Below are positions 57,222 through 64,000 of a stretch of DNA of 64,000 nt, piece after piece. Each line of letters opens with the position of its first letter. The first letter of the stretch is position 1. Both the position numbers and the translations under genes were made by a program. This DNA is from Salinimonas lutimaris (GTDB lineage Bacteria; Pseudomonadota; Gammaproteobacteria; Enterobacterales; Alteromonadaceae), in assembly GCF_005222225.1 (NCBI RefSeq), contig NZ_CP036536.1:1078001-1142000 (forward strand). Direction: 5' to 3'. Below the pieces are notes generated by a model that saw only the letters and a program-made list of their open reading frames with translations, had not been told where the DNA came from and searched no databases.

Positions 57222-60200
57222 ATGAAGTTATCCCAGTTTTTTATTCACCGGCCTATTTTCGCCGCGGTATTGTCACTACTGATATTTATCGGTGGTGCTA
57301 TCGCGGTGTGGAAATTGCCGATCACCGAGTATCCGGATGTTGTGCCGCCTACCGTGGTGGTGACGGCCAATTATCCGGGCGCAAACCCTAAAGTTATCGG
57401 GGAGACGGTCGCTACGCCGATCGAACAGGAGATTAACGGTGTGCAGGGCATGCTGTATCAGTCTTCTCAGGCGACCTCTGACGGTACCATGACGCTGACA
57501 GTAACATTTGCCATCGGTACTGATCCTGATGAGGCTACGACCCTGGTGCAAAACCGGGTTAACCGTGCGCTGCCACGTCTGCCGCAGGAAGTACAGCGGC
57601 TTGGTGTAGTGACCGAGAAATCATCACCAAACCTGACCATGGTGGTGCATTTAACCTCACCGGATAATCGCTATGACATGCTGTACCTGTCGAACTATGC
57701 CGATCAGAATGTCAAAGATGAGCTGAATCGTATTGAAGGGGTAGGCCAGGTTCGTTTATTCGGCGCTGGTGACTACAGCATGCGGGTATGGCTTGAGCCC
57801 AACAAACTGGCTGCGCTGAGTCTGAATCCTGGTGATGTGGTCAGTGCCATCCGTTCGCAAAACCAGCAGGCGGCAGCCGGTAGTCTGGGCGCCCAGCCCA
57901 CCGGAACCAGTGACTTTCAGTGGCTGATTAATGTACGTGGCCGGCTGATTGAACAGGACGAATTTGAAGACATTATCATTAAAACCGGCGACAACGGTGA
58001 AATCACCCGTCTTAAAGATGTGGCCCGTATTGAACTGGGTGCAGATAACTATGCGCTGCGCTCACTGCTGAATAACCGTCCGGCAGCGGCAGTGCCGGTA
58101 TTCCAGGCACCGGGCTCCAACGCCATTCAAATCTCTGAAGATGTGCGCGCCAGAATGGCTGAGCTGTCTAAAGTGTTCCCTGAAGGGCTGGAATACGAAA
58201 TTGTTTACGATCCTACCGTGTTTGTACGCGGTTCTATTTCTGCGGTTGTCGACACCCTGTTTGAAGCAGTACTGCTGGTTGTACTGGTGGTTGTACTGTT
58301 CCTGCAAACCTGGCGGGCCTCGATTATACCACTGGTCGCCGTACCTATTTCTTTAGTCGGTACCTTTGCGTTCATGCACCTGATGGGCTTTTCACTCAAT
58401 GCGTTGTCCTTGTTTGGTCTGGTACTGGCTATCGGTATCGTGGTGGATGATGCCATTGTGGTAGTGGAGAACGTGGAGCGAAATATAGCTGACGGGTTAA
58501 GCCCGGTGGCGGCGACCACACAGGCCATGAAAGAGGTTACCGGACCGATTGTTGCCACAACCTTAGTCCTGGCTGCGGTATTTATTCCCACCGCATTTAT
58601 GAGTGGCCTGACCGGACAGTTTTATAAGCAGTTTGCCCTGACCATTACCATTTCAACAGTTATTTCTGCGGTTAACTCGCTGACCCTGAGCCCGGCGTTA
58701 TCTGCCCTGCTGCTGAAGCCGCACGGACAAGACAATGACTGGCTGAGCCGTGGGATGCGTAAAGTGTTTGGTGGCTGGTTGTTTAACCCGTTCAACCGCT
58801 TCTTTGACAAAGCGTCTGACAAGTACACCGGCGCGGTAGGCGGCCTGGTCCGTAAAGGCGGCATTATCATGGTGCTTTATGCCGGTCTGCTGGCTATGAC
58901 ATGGCAGCAGTTTGACAGCACGCCAACCGGTTATGTACCGCCGCAGGACAAAATGTATCTGGTTGCTTTTGCCCAGTTACCTAATGCGTCCTCGCTGGAC
59001 CGTACCGAAGATGTGATTCGTGACATGTCTGCTATTGCGATGGAACACCCGGGTGTGTCTGATGCGGTTGCCTTTCCGGGTCTGAACATCAACGGCTTTA
59101 CCAACAGCCCAAGCTCCGGCATTTTGTTTACCCCGTTAAAGCCGTTTGAGGAGCGTCAGGGGCCGGGTATGTCTGCCGGTGCTATTGCGGCTGACCTGAA
59201 CAAGGCATTTGGTTCAATCAAAGGCGCTTATGTGGCTATTTTCCCACCGCCGCCGGTACAGGGGCTGGGCACCATCGGTGGGTTCCGTCTGCAGGTTGAA
59301 GACCGTGACTCACTGGGCTTTGAGCAGTTGGAAAAAGTAACCAACGAAGTGATTCAGAAAGCCTGGGCTGATCCAGCGCTGACTGACGCCTTCACCAGCT
59401 TTACCGTCAATGTGCCGCAGCTGGACGTGGATGTGGATCGTGAAAAAGCACTGAGCCAGGGTGTTGAAATTGGCACCTTGTTTGAAACCATGCAGGGCTA
59501 CCTGGGGGCGATTTACGTTAACGACTTTAACCTGTTTGGAAAAACCTATCAGGTTAACGTACAGGCTGATGCGCCTTATCGCCAGGACATTGAGCAAATT
59601 CAGCAGATGAAAGTGCGCAATAAAGACGGTGAGATGATCCCGCTGGGCTCTATGCTGACTATCGATCACAGCGCAGGACCGGATCGGGTCATGCACTACA
59701 ACGGCTATGTGACCGCGGAAATTAACGGTGCCCCTGCGCCAGGCTACAGCTCTGATCAGGCCAAGGCAGCCATTGAGAAAATTCTGGATGAAACACTGCC
59801 ACTGGGTATGACTTACGAGTGGACCGAGCTGACGTATCAGCAAATTCTGGCTGGTAATACGGCGGTGTATGTGTTCCCGCTGGTCGTACTGCTGGTATTC
59901 CTGGTACTGGCTGCGCAGTATGAAAGTATGCGTCTGCCGCTGGCGATCATCCTGATTGTACCGATGACTCTGCTGAGCGCATTGATTGGTGTTGGCATTT
60001 TTGGTGGTGACAACAACATCTTTACCCAGATTGGTCTGATTGTGCTGGTGGGGCTGGCGACCAAGAATGCGATCCTGATTGTGGAGTTCGCCAAAGAACT
60101 GAACGAGCAGGGACACTCCACATTCAGTGCGATTAAAGAAGCCAGCCGCCTGCGTCTGCGCCCGATTCTGATGACGTCGATTGCGTTCATCATGGGTGTA

Positions 60201-60362
60201 CTGCCAATGGTGACCTCAACCGGAGCGGGTGCAGAGATGCGTCAGGCCATGGGTGTGGCGGTATTCTCAGGCATGATCGGAGTTACTTTCTTTGGGTTGA
60301 TACTTACTCCCGTATTTTATTATCTGCTGGAACGTCATAAAGACAAGAAAGCAGAATCCTGA
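57222..60362 (+). CDS. RND multidrug efflux pump (MexF-like, HAE1)
   Basis: A 1046-residue inner-membrane proton-driven transporter of the hydrophobe/amphiphile efflux family. The first helix is preceded by FIHRPIFA; the proton relay Asp pair lies in IGIVVDDAIVVVENVERN, and the Lys relay in the GLATKNAILIVEFAKEL segment. Two large periplasmic loops are present. Length and the pairing with an adaptor gene and a divergent LysR gene resemble the MexEF type. Substrates cannot be read from the sequence. Confidence 0.94.
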   Translation: MKLSQFFIHRPIFAAVLSLLIFIGGAIAVWKLPITEYPDVVPPTVVVTANYPGANPKVIGETVATPIEQEINGVQGMLYQSSQATSDGTMTLTVTFAIGTDPDEATTLVQNRVNRALPRLPQEVQRLGVVTEKSSPNLTMVVHLTSPDNRYDMLYLSNYADQNVKDELNRIEGVGQVRLFGAGDYSMRVWLEPNKLAALSLNPGDVVSAIRSQNQQAAAGSLGAQPTGTSDFQWLINVRGRLIEQDEFEDIIIKTGDNGEITRLKDVARIELGADNYALRSLLNNRPAAAVPVFQAPGSNAIQISEDVRARMAELSKVFPEGLEYEIVYDPTVFVRGSISAVVDTLFEAVLLVVLVVVLFLQTWRASIIPLVAVPISLVGTFAFMHLMGFSLNALSLFGLVLAIGIVVDDAIVVVENVERNIADGLSPVAATTQAMKEVTGPIVATTLVLAAVFIPTAFMSGLTGQFYKQFALTITISTVISAVNSLTLSPALSALLLKPHGQDNDWLSRGMRKVFGGWLFNPFNRFFDKASDKYTGAVGGLVRKGGIIMVLYAGLLAMTWQQFDSTPTGYVPPQDKMYLVAFAQLPNASSLDRTEDVIRDMSAIAMEHPGVSDAVAFPGLNINGFTNSPSSGILFTPLKPFEERQGPGMSAGAIAADLNKAFGSIKGAYVAIFPPPPVQGLGTIGGFRLQVEDRDSLGFEQLEKVTNEVIQKAWADPALTDAFTSFTVNVPQLDVDVDREKALSQGVEIGTLFETMQGYLGAIYVNDFNLFGKTYQVNVQADAPYRQDIEQIQQMKVRNKDGEMIPLGSMLTIDHSAGPDRVMHYNGYVTAEINGAPAPGYSSDQAKAAIEKILDETLPLGMTYEWTELTYQQILAGNTAVYVFPLVVLLVFLVLAAQYESMRLPLAIILIVPMTLLSALIGVGIFGGDNNIFTQIGLIVLVGLATKNAILIVEFAKELNEQGHSTFSAIKEASRLRLRPILMTSIAFIMGVLPMVTSTGAGAEMRQAMGVAVFSGMIGVTFFGLILTPVFYYLLERHKDKKAES

Positions 60363-60373
60363 CCCAAGCGTTG

Positions 60374-60428
60374 CCCCCTTGTTACAGGGGGACTTTCCAG
60401 CCGCCCTCCCCATGGGCGGCTTTTTTTT
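60374..60428 (+). terminator. Double-hairpin terminator of the efflux operon
   Basis: CCCCCT / AGGGGG (six-base loop) is followed a few bases later by GCCGCCC / GGGCGGC with a seven-base loop and eight T. Confidence 0.9.
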
Positions 60429-60478
60429 GTCCTTTTGTTTTGGTAAGCGTAATCAGGTACCAGGGAGATCCCATTTCC

Positions 60479-61122
60479 GTCGCCCCTGCGAAAGCAGGAG
60501 TCTCGTGAACAGGCTGACTGATTAAATACAACCTGTCGCTAGTGTTGTTCGTCCATGAAGTATAGCCCAGCCGCACATCCATGTGCGTCGTTCAGTCAGC
60601 TGCGTCATGCCACCGGCATAACGGTCTGCCTTCACCCCCGCGAAAGCAGGGGTCTCGTGAACAGGCTGACTGATTAAATACAACCTGTCGCTAGTGTTGT
60701 TCGTCCATGAAGTATAGCCCAGCCGCACATCCATGTGCGTCGTTCAGTCAGCTGCGTCATGCCACCGGCATAACGGTCTGCCTTCACCCCCGCGAAAGCG
60801 GGGATCTCGGCAACAGTCTGACTGATTCAATACAACCTGTCGCTAGTGTTGTTCGTCCATGAAGCATTGCCCAGCCGCACATCCATGTGCGTCGTTCAGT
60901 CAGCTGCGTCATGCCACCGGCATAACGGTCTGCCTTCACCCCCGCGAAAGCGGGGGGCTCGTGAACAGGCTGACTGATTAAATACAACCTGTCGCTAGTG
61001 TTGTTCGTTCATGAAGTATAGCCCAGCCGCACATCCATGTGCGTCGTTCAGTCAGCTGCGTCATGCCGCCGGCATAACGGTCTGCCTTCACCCCAGATAG
61101 CCCTGCGGGCTTCAGGGACGAC
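60479..61122. repeat. REP-like repeat block 2: four 152-bp tandem units
   Basis: Four units of exactly 152 bp run from about 60483 to 61090, with marker TCTCG at 60501, 60653, 60805 (and GCTCG at 60957). They match, on the opposite strand, the core and tail of the long units of block 1. The whole block is bounded by GTCGCCCC (60479) and GGGACGAC (61115-61122), inverse of each other, and the right end is a complete head hairpin with CCCTGCGGG. Because 152 is not a multiple of three, no protein frame can run through the array. From 61123 to the next gene (61263) is unique AT-rich sequence. Confidence 0.9.
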
Positions 61123-61262
61123 TGGATTGTTGTTGCGCGGTTAAGAGAGCGCCCCACTTCCGCCGCTATAACAAAAGTCACTAAATCGCCATAATTCAAC
61201 CTAATAAATCCACAATAATTGAGTATGATCAATCTATTAGAAAAACACAGGATGTTCATAAA

Positions 61263-61973
61263 ATGGGAAAATCATCATCATTGATTCTGGCCGCGGGAGT
61301 CGTCGTGGGCCTGACAATATTTGGTTCGTTGCTTGGCCGCTCACTGGTCGACTTCAAAGCCTGGGACCGGGTAGTGACCGTAAAAGGTTTGTCTGAGCGC
61401 GAATATATGGCCGACCAGGTTATCTGGCCGGTTCAGTTCACGGCGGCGGATAACGATCTGTCCGGGCTGTATAAAACACTGGCGTTACAAAGTGAACAAA
61501 TAGAGCAGTTTTTAACTCAGCAAGGCTTGAATGCCGATGAAATCACCGTAGGCAAGCCAGATATCACTGATAAACTGGCGAATCAGTATGGCGGCAATAA
61601 CGATGTGACCTTTCGCTACAGCGCGGTACAGACCATCACCGTATATTCTTCAAGGGTGGATAAAGTACGCTCGCTGATGAGTAAAATCAGTCAGTTACTG
61701 CAAAATGGTATTGTGTTGTCGACCCAGAATTATAATGCACAGACAGAGTACGTGTTCACCCGATTAAATGACGTTAAACCGGCAATGGTCGAAGAGGCCA
61801 CCAAAAATGCCCGGGCGGTTGCAGATAAGTTTGCTAAAGACTCCGACAGCACACTGGGTAAAATTAAACAGGCAAACCAGGGACAGTTTTCTATTTATTC
61901 GCGGGATCAGCAACATCCGCACATTAAAAAAGTACGGGTGGTGTCCACAATTCAGTATACACTGGTGGACTAG
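61263..61973 (+). CDS. SIMPL-domain protein (DUF541)
   Basis: A 236-residue envelope protein with an N-terminal hydrophobic anchor (about residues 6-28) and a SIMPL domain (PF04402): VVTVKGLSEREYMADQVIWPV at its start, the TVGKPDITDK and IVLSTQNYNAQTEYVFTRLNDVKPAM segments, and the ARAVADKFAKDSDSTLGKIKQA stretch. The family forms periplasmic ring or oligomer structures and its job is not well known; E. coli YggE is linked to oxidative stress. It stands alone between the repeat block and the next gene. Confidence 0.88.
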   Translation: MGKSSSLILAAGVVVGLTIFGSLLGRSLVDFKAWDRVVTVKGLSEREYMADQVIWPVQFTAADNDLSGLYKTLALQSEQIEQFLTQQGLNADEITVGKPDITDKLANQYGGNNDVTFRYSAVQTITVYSSRVDKVRSLMSKISQLLQNGIVLSTQNYNAQTEYVFTRLNDVKPAMVEEATKNARAVADKFAKDSDSTLGKIKQANQGQFSIYSRDQQHPHIKKVRVVSTIQYTLVD

Positions 61974-62058
61974 CGTATAAGCAGGGTTTGAATAGCACCG
62001 GTTGAATGCTGCTATACTGGCGATTAGAACGGTGTTACACAGCAACAGGCGAGAAACC

Positions 62059-62340
62059 ATGACAAACCCGGGCTCACCCGAGTCGGCGCAACTTGAGTTT
62101 TTTGAAGTGCCCAGCCCTTGTATTGGCGTTTGTCAGTCCGGGCCCCGGGGCTATTGCCGTGGCTGTTTCAGAAGCCGTGATGAACGCCTGTACTGGTTGA
62201 AAGTCGATGATGCCACCCGCCGCAAAATTGTGAGCGCCTGTCATCGGCGAAAGCTGGCGTATTTGCGGCGGCAGCGTCAGGTAGAAGAACCTGTCGGGCC
62301 ACTGCCTGTTCAGCAGGACCTGTTCGGGAATAATAATTAG
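62059..62340 (+). CDS. DUF1289 protein
   Basis: A 93-residue protein with the DUF1289 core: PSPCIGVCQSGPRGYCRGCFRS, a four-Cys metal-binding pattern, then the Trp-containing helix LYWLKVDDATRRKIV. An ATG preceded by GCGAGAAA gives the usual length; an upstream ATG is in frame but poorly placed. The family probably binds a zinc or iron-sulfur centre, role unknown. It ends close to the following gene. Confidence 0.88.
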   Translation: MTNPGSPESAQLEFFEVPSPCIGVCQSGPRGYCRGCFRSRDERLYWLKVDDATRRKIVSACHRRKLAYLRRQRQVEEPVGPLPVQQDLFGNNN

Positions 62341-62373
62341 CGCTAATCAATGTGTTTCAGGAAGCAAGATTAC

Positions 62374-63201
62374 ATGGAAAAACAAAAACTACTGAACTTT
62401 GCTACCCGCTCTTTTTCGCTGCCTGATATCTGCCTGCGTATTCGGGAGGTGCTGGATGACAATCGCTCAGACGCACAGGATATTGGCCGGCTCATTGCAC
62501 TGGATCCGTCACTGACCGCTAAAATTCTGAAACTGGCTAACAGTGCGTTATTTCGCTTTCCTTCGCAGGTCGACTCAATCGGAAAAGCAGTCAGCGTTAT
62601 CGGCGGCGAAGCACTGTATAATTTGGTTATTGCTGAAACCGCCAACTCTGCGTTTAAAGCGTTCGATAATGATTTAATCAATCTGGCCAGACATCGCCGC
62701 TGTTCGGTGTACTGTGCGCTGGTTGCTAAATATATGGCAAAACATGCTGGCATACGCGGTAGCGAACGCTTTTTTGTGATGGGGATGCTGCAAAATCTGA
62801 GTGAGCTTGTGGTGGCTAAATATGCGCCGACCAGTTATGTGAAATATGTAAGCGAGCCGGCCGGAAAGTTGCCTCCCTGGGAGCGTCAGCAACAGATATT
62901 CGGATTTGATTTTGCCTCTCTAAGCGGGCAAATAATGGAAGCCTGGCAATTGCCTCTGCCACTTTTCTACCCGGTCAGTCATGCTCATGAAGAGCAAAAA
63001 CACAGCAATGAGCAGGACATTGCTTTATTAGCGTGTGCGCTACGGGTTACAATTCGTGAAAATGATAAAGAAAACTATGCGGCAATGGAACTTTTCACGC
63101 CGGCAATAGCCAATACTTTAACACTGGAAGGCGAGACAGTGGGTAGTGCTATAGAGTATGCCAGTCAGGAAACGGATAGAATGGCCTCGCTATTACATTA
63201 A
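62374..63201 (+). CDS. HDOD-domain protein
   Basis: A 275-residue soluble protein with an HDOD domain (PF08668): SLPDICLRIREVLDD, IGRLIALDPSLTAKILKLANSALF, then the FVMGMLQNLSEL and helices up to the C-terminus. HDOD proteins lack HD phosphodiesterase activity and act as signalling adaptors, often beside chemosensory or cyclic-di-GMP genes. The ATG with AGGAAG nine bases upstream is preferred over an ATG eight codons before it. No partner gene is adjacent. Confidence 0.85.
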   Translation: MEKQKLLNFATRSFSLPDICLRIREVLDDNRSDAQDIGRLIALDPSLTAKILKLANSALFRFPSQVDSIGKAVSVIGGEALYNLVIAETANSAFKAFDNDLINLARHRRCSVYCALVAKYMAKHAGIRGSERFFVMGMLQNLSELVVAKYAPTSYVKYVSEPAGKLPPWERQQQIFGFDFASLSGQIMEAWQLPLPLFYPVSHAHEEQKHSNEQDIALLACALRVTIRENDKENYAAMELFTPAIANTLTLEGETVGSAIEYASQETDRMASLLH

Positions 63202-63260
63202 TAATAATCACACCACGGACGGAAAACCTTTCGCGCTAACAATAATCGAATCACGTTTTT

Positions 63261-64000
63261 ATGCAAAACCAATCAAAATTGCGTTTATTGGTCCTGTCCT
63301 TTTGTGTGTTTAGCAGCTCTGTGGCTGCCGCTGACAAAAACCTGATTCAGACGCTGTATCACACCGAATTCCTGTATAACCAGCCAGAAGAAGAAGATAT
63401 TTTTACTCTTGATGGCGAGGTAGGTGTGCTTAATGCTACCGGAAATACTAACGCGGTAACATTCAAAGCTGCGATCACCTCGGAGCATGAAACCCGGCAC
63501 TGGAACAACAATTACAATGCCGAAATGCTGTACAAACAAATTGAAGTTGAAAACAATGGCGTGACCGAAGATCAGGTCAGCGCGCAGCGTTTTTACGGTG
63601 CGGCACAGTTCGACTACAAGCTGGATACGCCGGGTCGCCGAACCTTCATGTATTTGGACTATGAAAATGATCAGTTCAACGGCTATGACTATCGGGCGAC
63701 TTTCGCCAGCGGTTGGTCGCAGCGGGTTTGGAATACTGACGAAAGCATGTTTAGGTACAGCGTTGGTCCCGGATACGGCTTTGTTTCAGCCGAAGATGAC
63801 ACCGTGACCAATGTGAATAACGGGTTTATTCTACGGGCGTCGAGCGAGTATCAGTACCAATGGTACACCGGCTCGAGGTTCCGACAGTTTGTCAGTGCAG
63901 AAGCAGGGCCGGATAATATAAAAACACGGTCAGAAACCTCTCTGGCGGCCAACTTATTTGACTCTTTGGCAATGAAGCTGTCTTTTGCGGTCTCCTATGA
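63261..64000 (+). CDS. DUF481 outer-membrane protein, cut by the window end
   Basis: The first 246 codons of a frame still open at the window edge. The N-terminus is a signal peptide (MQNQSKLRLLVLSFCVFSSS then VAA|AD). The mature part has alternating beta-strand patterns with Tyr, Phe and Trp and the block FTLDGEVGVLNATGNTNAVTFK, as in the YdiY/DUF481 'salt-stress-induced outer-membrane protein' family. The function is not known; a small beta barrel is likely. It follows the HDOD gene by 59 bases. Confidence 0.8.
   Translation, partial: MQNQSKLRLLVLSFCVFSSSVAAADKNLIQTLYHTEFLYNQPEEEDIFTLDGEVGVLNATGNTNAVTFKAAITSEHETRHWNNNYNAEMLYKQIEVENNGVTEDQVSAQRFYGAAQFDYKLDTPGRRTFMYLDYENDQFNGYDYRATFASGWSQRVWNTDESMFRYSVGPGYGFVSAEDDTVTNVNNGFILRASSEYQYQWYTGSRFRQFVSAEAGPDNIKTRSETSLAANLFDSLAMKLSFAVSY

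Noticed and set aside
59310-60116. A 268-codon minus-strand frame inside the RND pump gene
   Set aside because: Antisense shadow rich in Gln and His, as expected opposite a membrane-protein gene.
60479-61122. CRISPR array
   Set aside because: The 152-bp units are contiguous and identical with no unique spacers between short repeats, and no cas gene is near.
60382-61259. Four or more minus-strand reading frames over repeat block 2, all with the same peptide
   Set aside because: They are one frame copied by the 152-bp repeat. The unit length is not a multiple of three, so each frame ends at the next unit, and the same DNA also occurs in block 1 in other frames.

Overview
The window is a chromosomal stretch of a marine-type gammaproteobacterium, most likely in the Alteromonadaceae (Alteromonas or Salinimonas-like). 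The genus is inferred from gene order, from the SapC-family protein at the left edge and from the general look of the proteins; no rRNA gene is present to settle it. Much of the order matches the E. coli 2-minute region: mraZ to lpxC, secA, mutT, yacG-zapD-coaE, pilin genes, nadC, ampDE and pdhR-aceEF-lpd.

Layout. 0-2.8 kb: a possible small protein, a SapC-family protein and a ModF-like double ABC ATPase. 2.9-21 kb: the complete division and cell wall (dcw) cluster, mraZ-rsmH-ftsL-ftsI-murE-murF-mraY-murD-ftsW-murG-murC-ddlB-ftsQ-ftsA-ftsZ, then lpxC with its own promoter. Most junctions overlap by a few bases. 21.0-22.0 kb: a mosaic of REP-like palindromic elements. 22.1-26.2 kb: an M23 peptidase, secA and mutT. 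26.6-38.3 kb: an eleven-gene chemosensory operon placed between mutT and the yacG group, two loci that are neighbours in E. coli. It encodes a soluble receptor with two signalling tips, a triple CheW protein, CheB, a HEAT-repeat protein, CheR, two CheY proteins, a large CheA, a STAS-like small protein, a ParA-type ATPase and a membrane receptor without a periplasmic domain.

38.4-45.5 kb (minus strand): an aspartoacylase, yacG, zapD, coaE, pilD, pilC and pilA (pilB is absent from its usual place), nadC and a retropepsin-like protease. 45.7-54.7 kb: ampD, ampE and the pyruvate dehydrogenase operon pdhR-aceE-aceF-lpd, with a PdhR-type palindrome upstream. 54.8-60.4 kb: a LysR regulator with an unusual Cys/His-rich tail, divergent from a MexEF-like RND efflux pair. 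60.5-61.1 kb: a second repeat block of four 152-bp tandem units from the same family as the first. 61.3-64.0 kb: a SIMPL-domain protein, a DUF1289 protein, an HDOD protein and the start of a DUF481 outer-membrane protein cut by the window edge.

The best candidates for something new are the chemosensory operon, whose receptors apparently sense inside the cell or membrane and whose make-up is unusual (no CheZ, CheD or CheV; STAS, HEAT and ParA proteins added), and the modular REP-like repeat family. No tRNA, rRNA, CRISPR array, prophage or transposase gene was seen.
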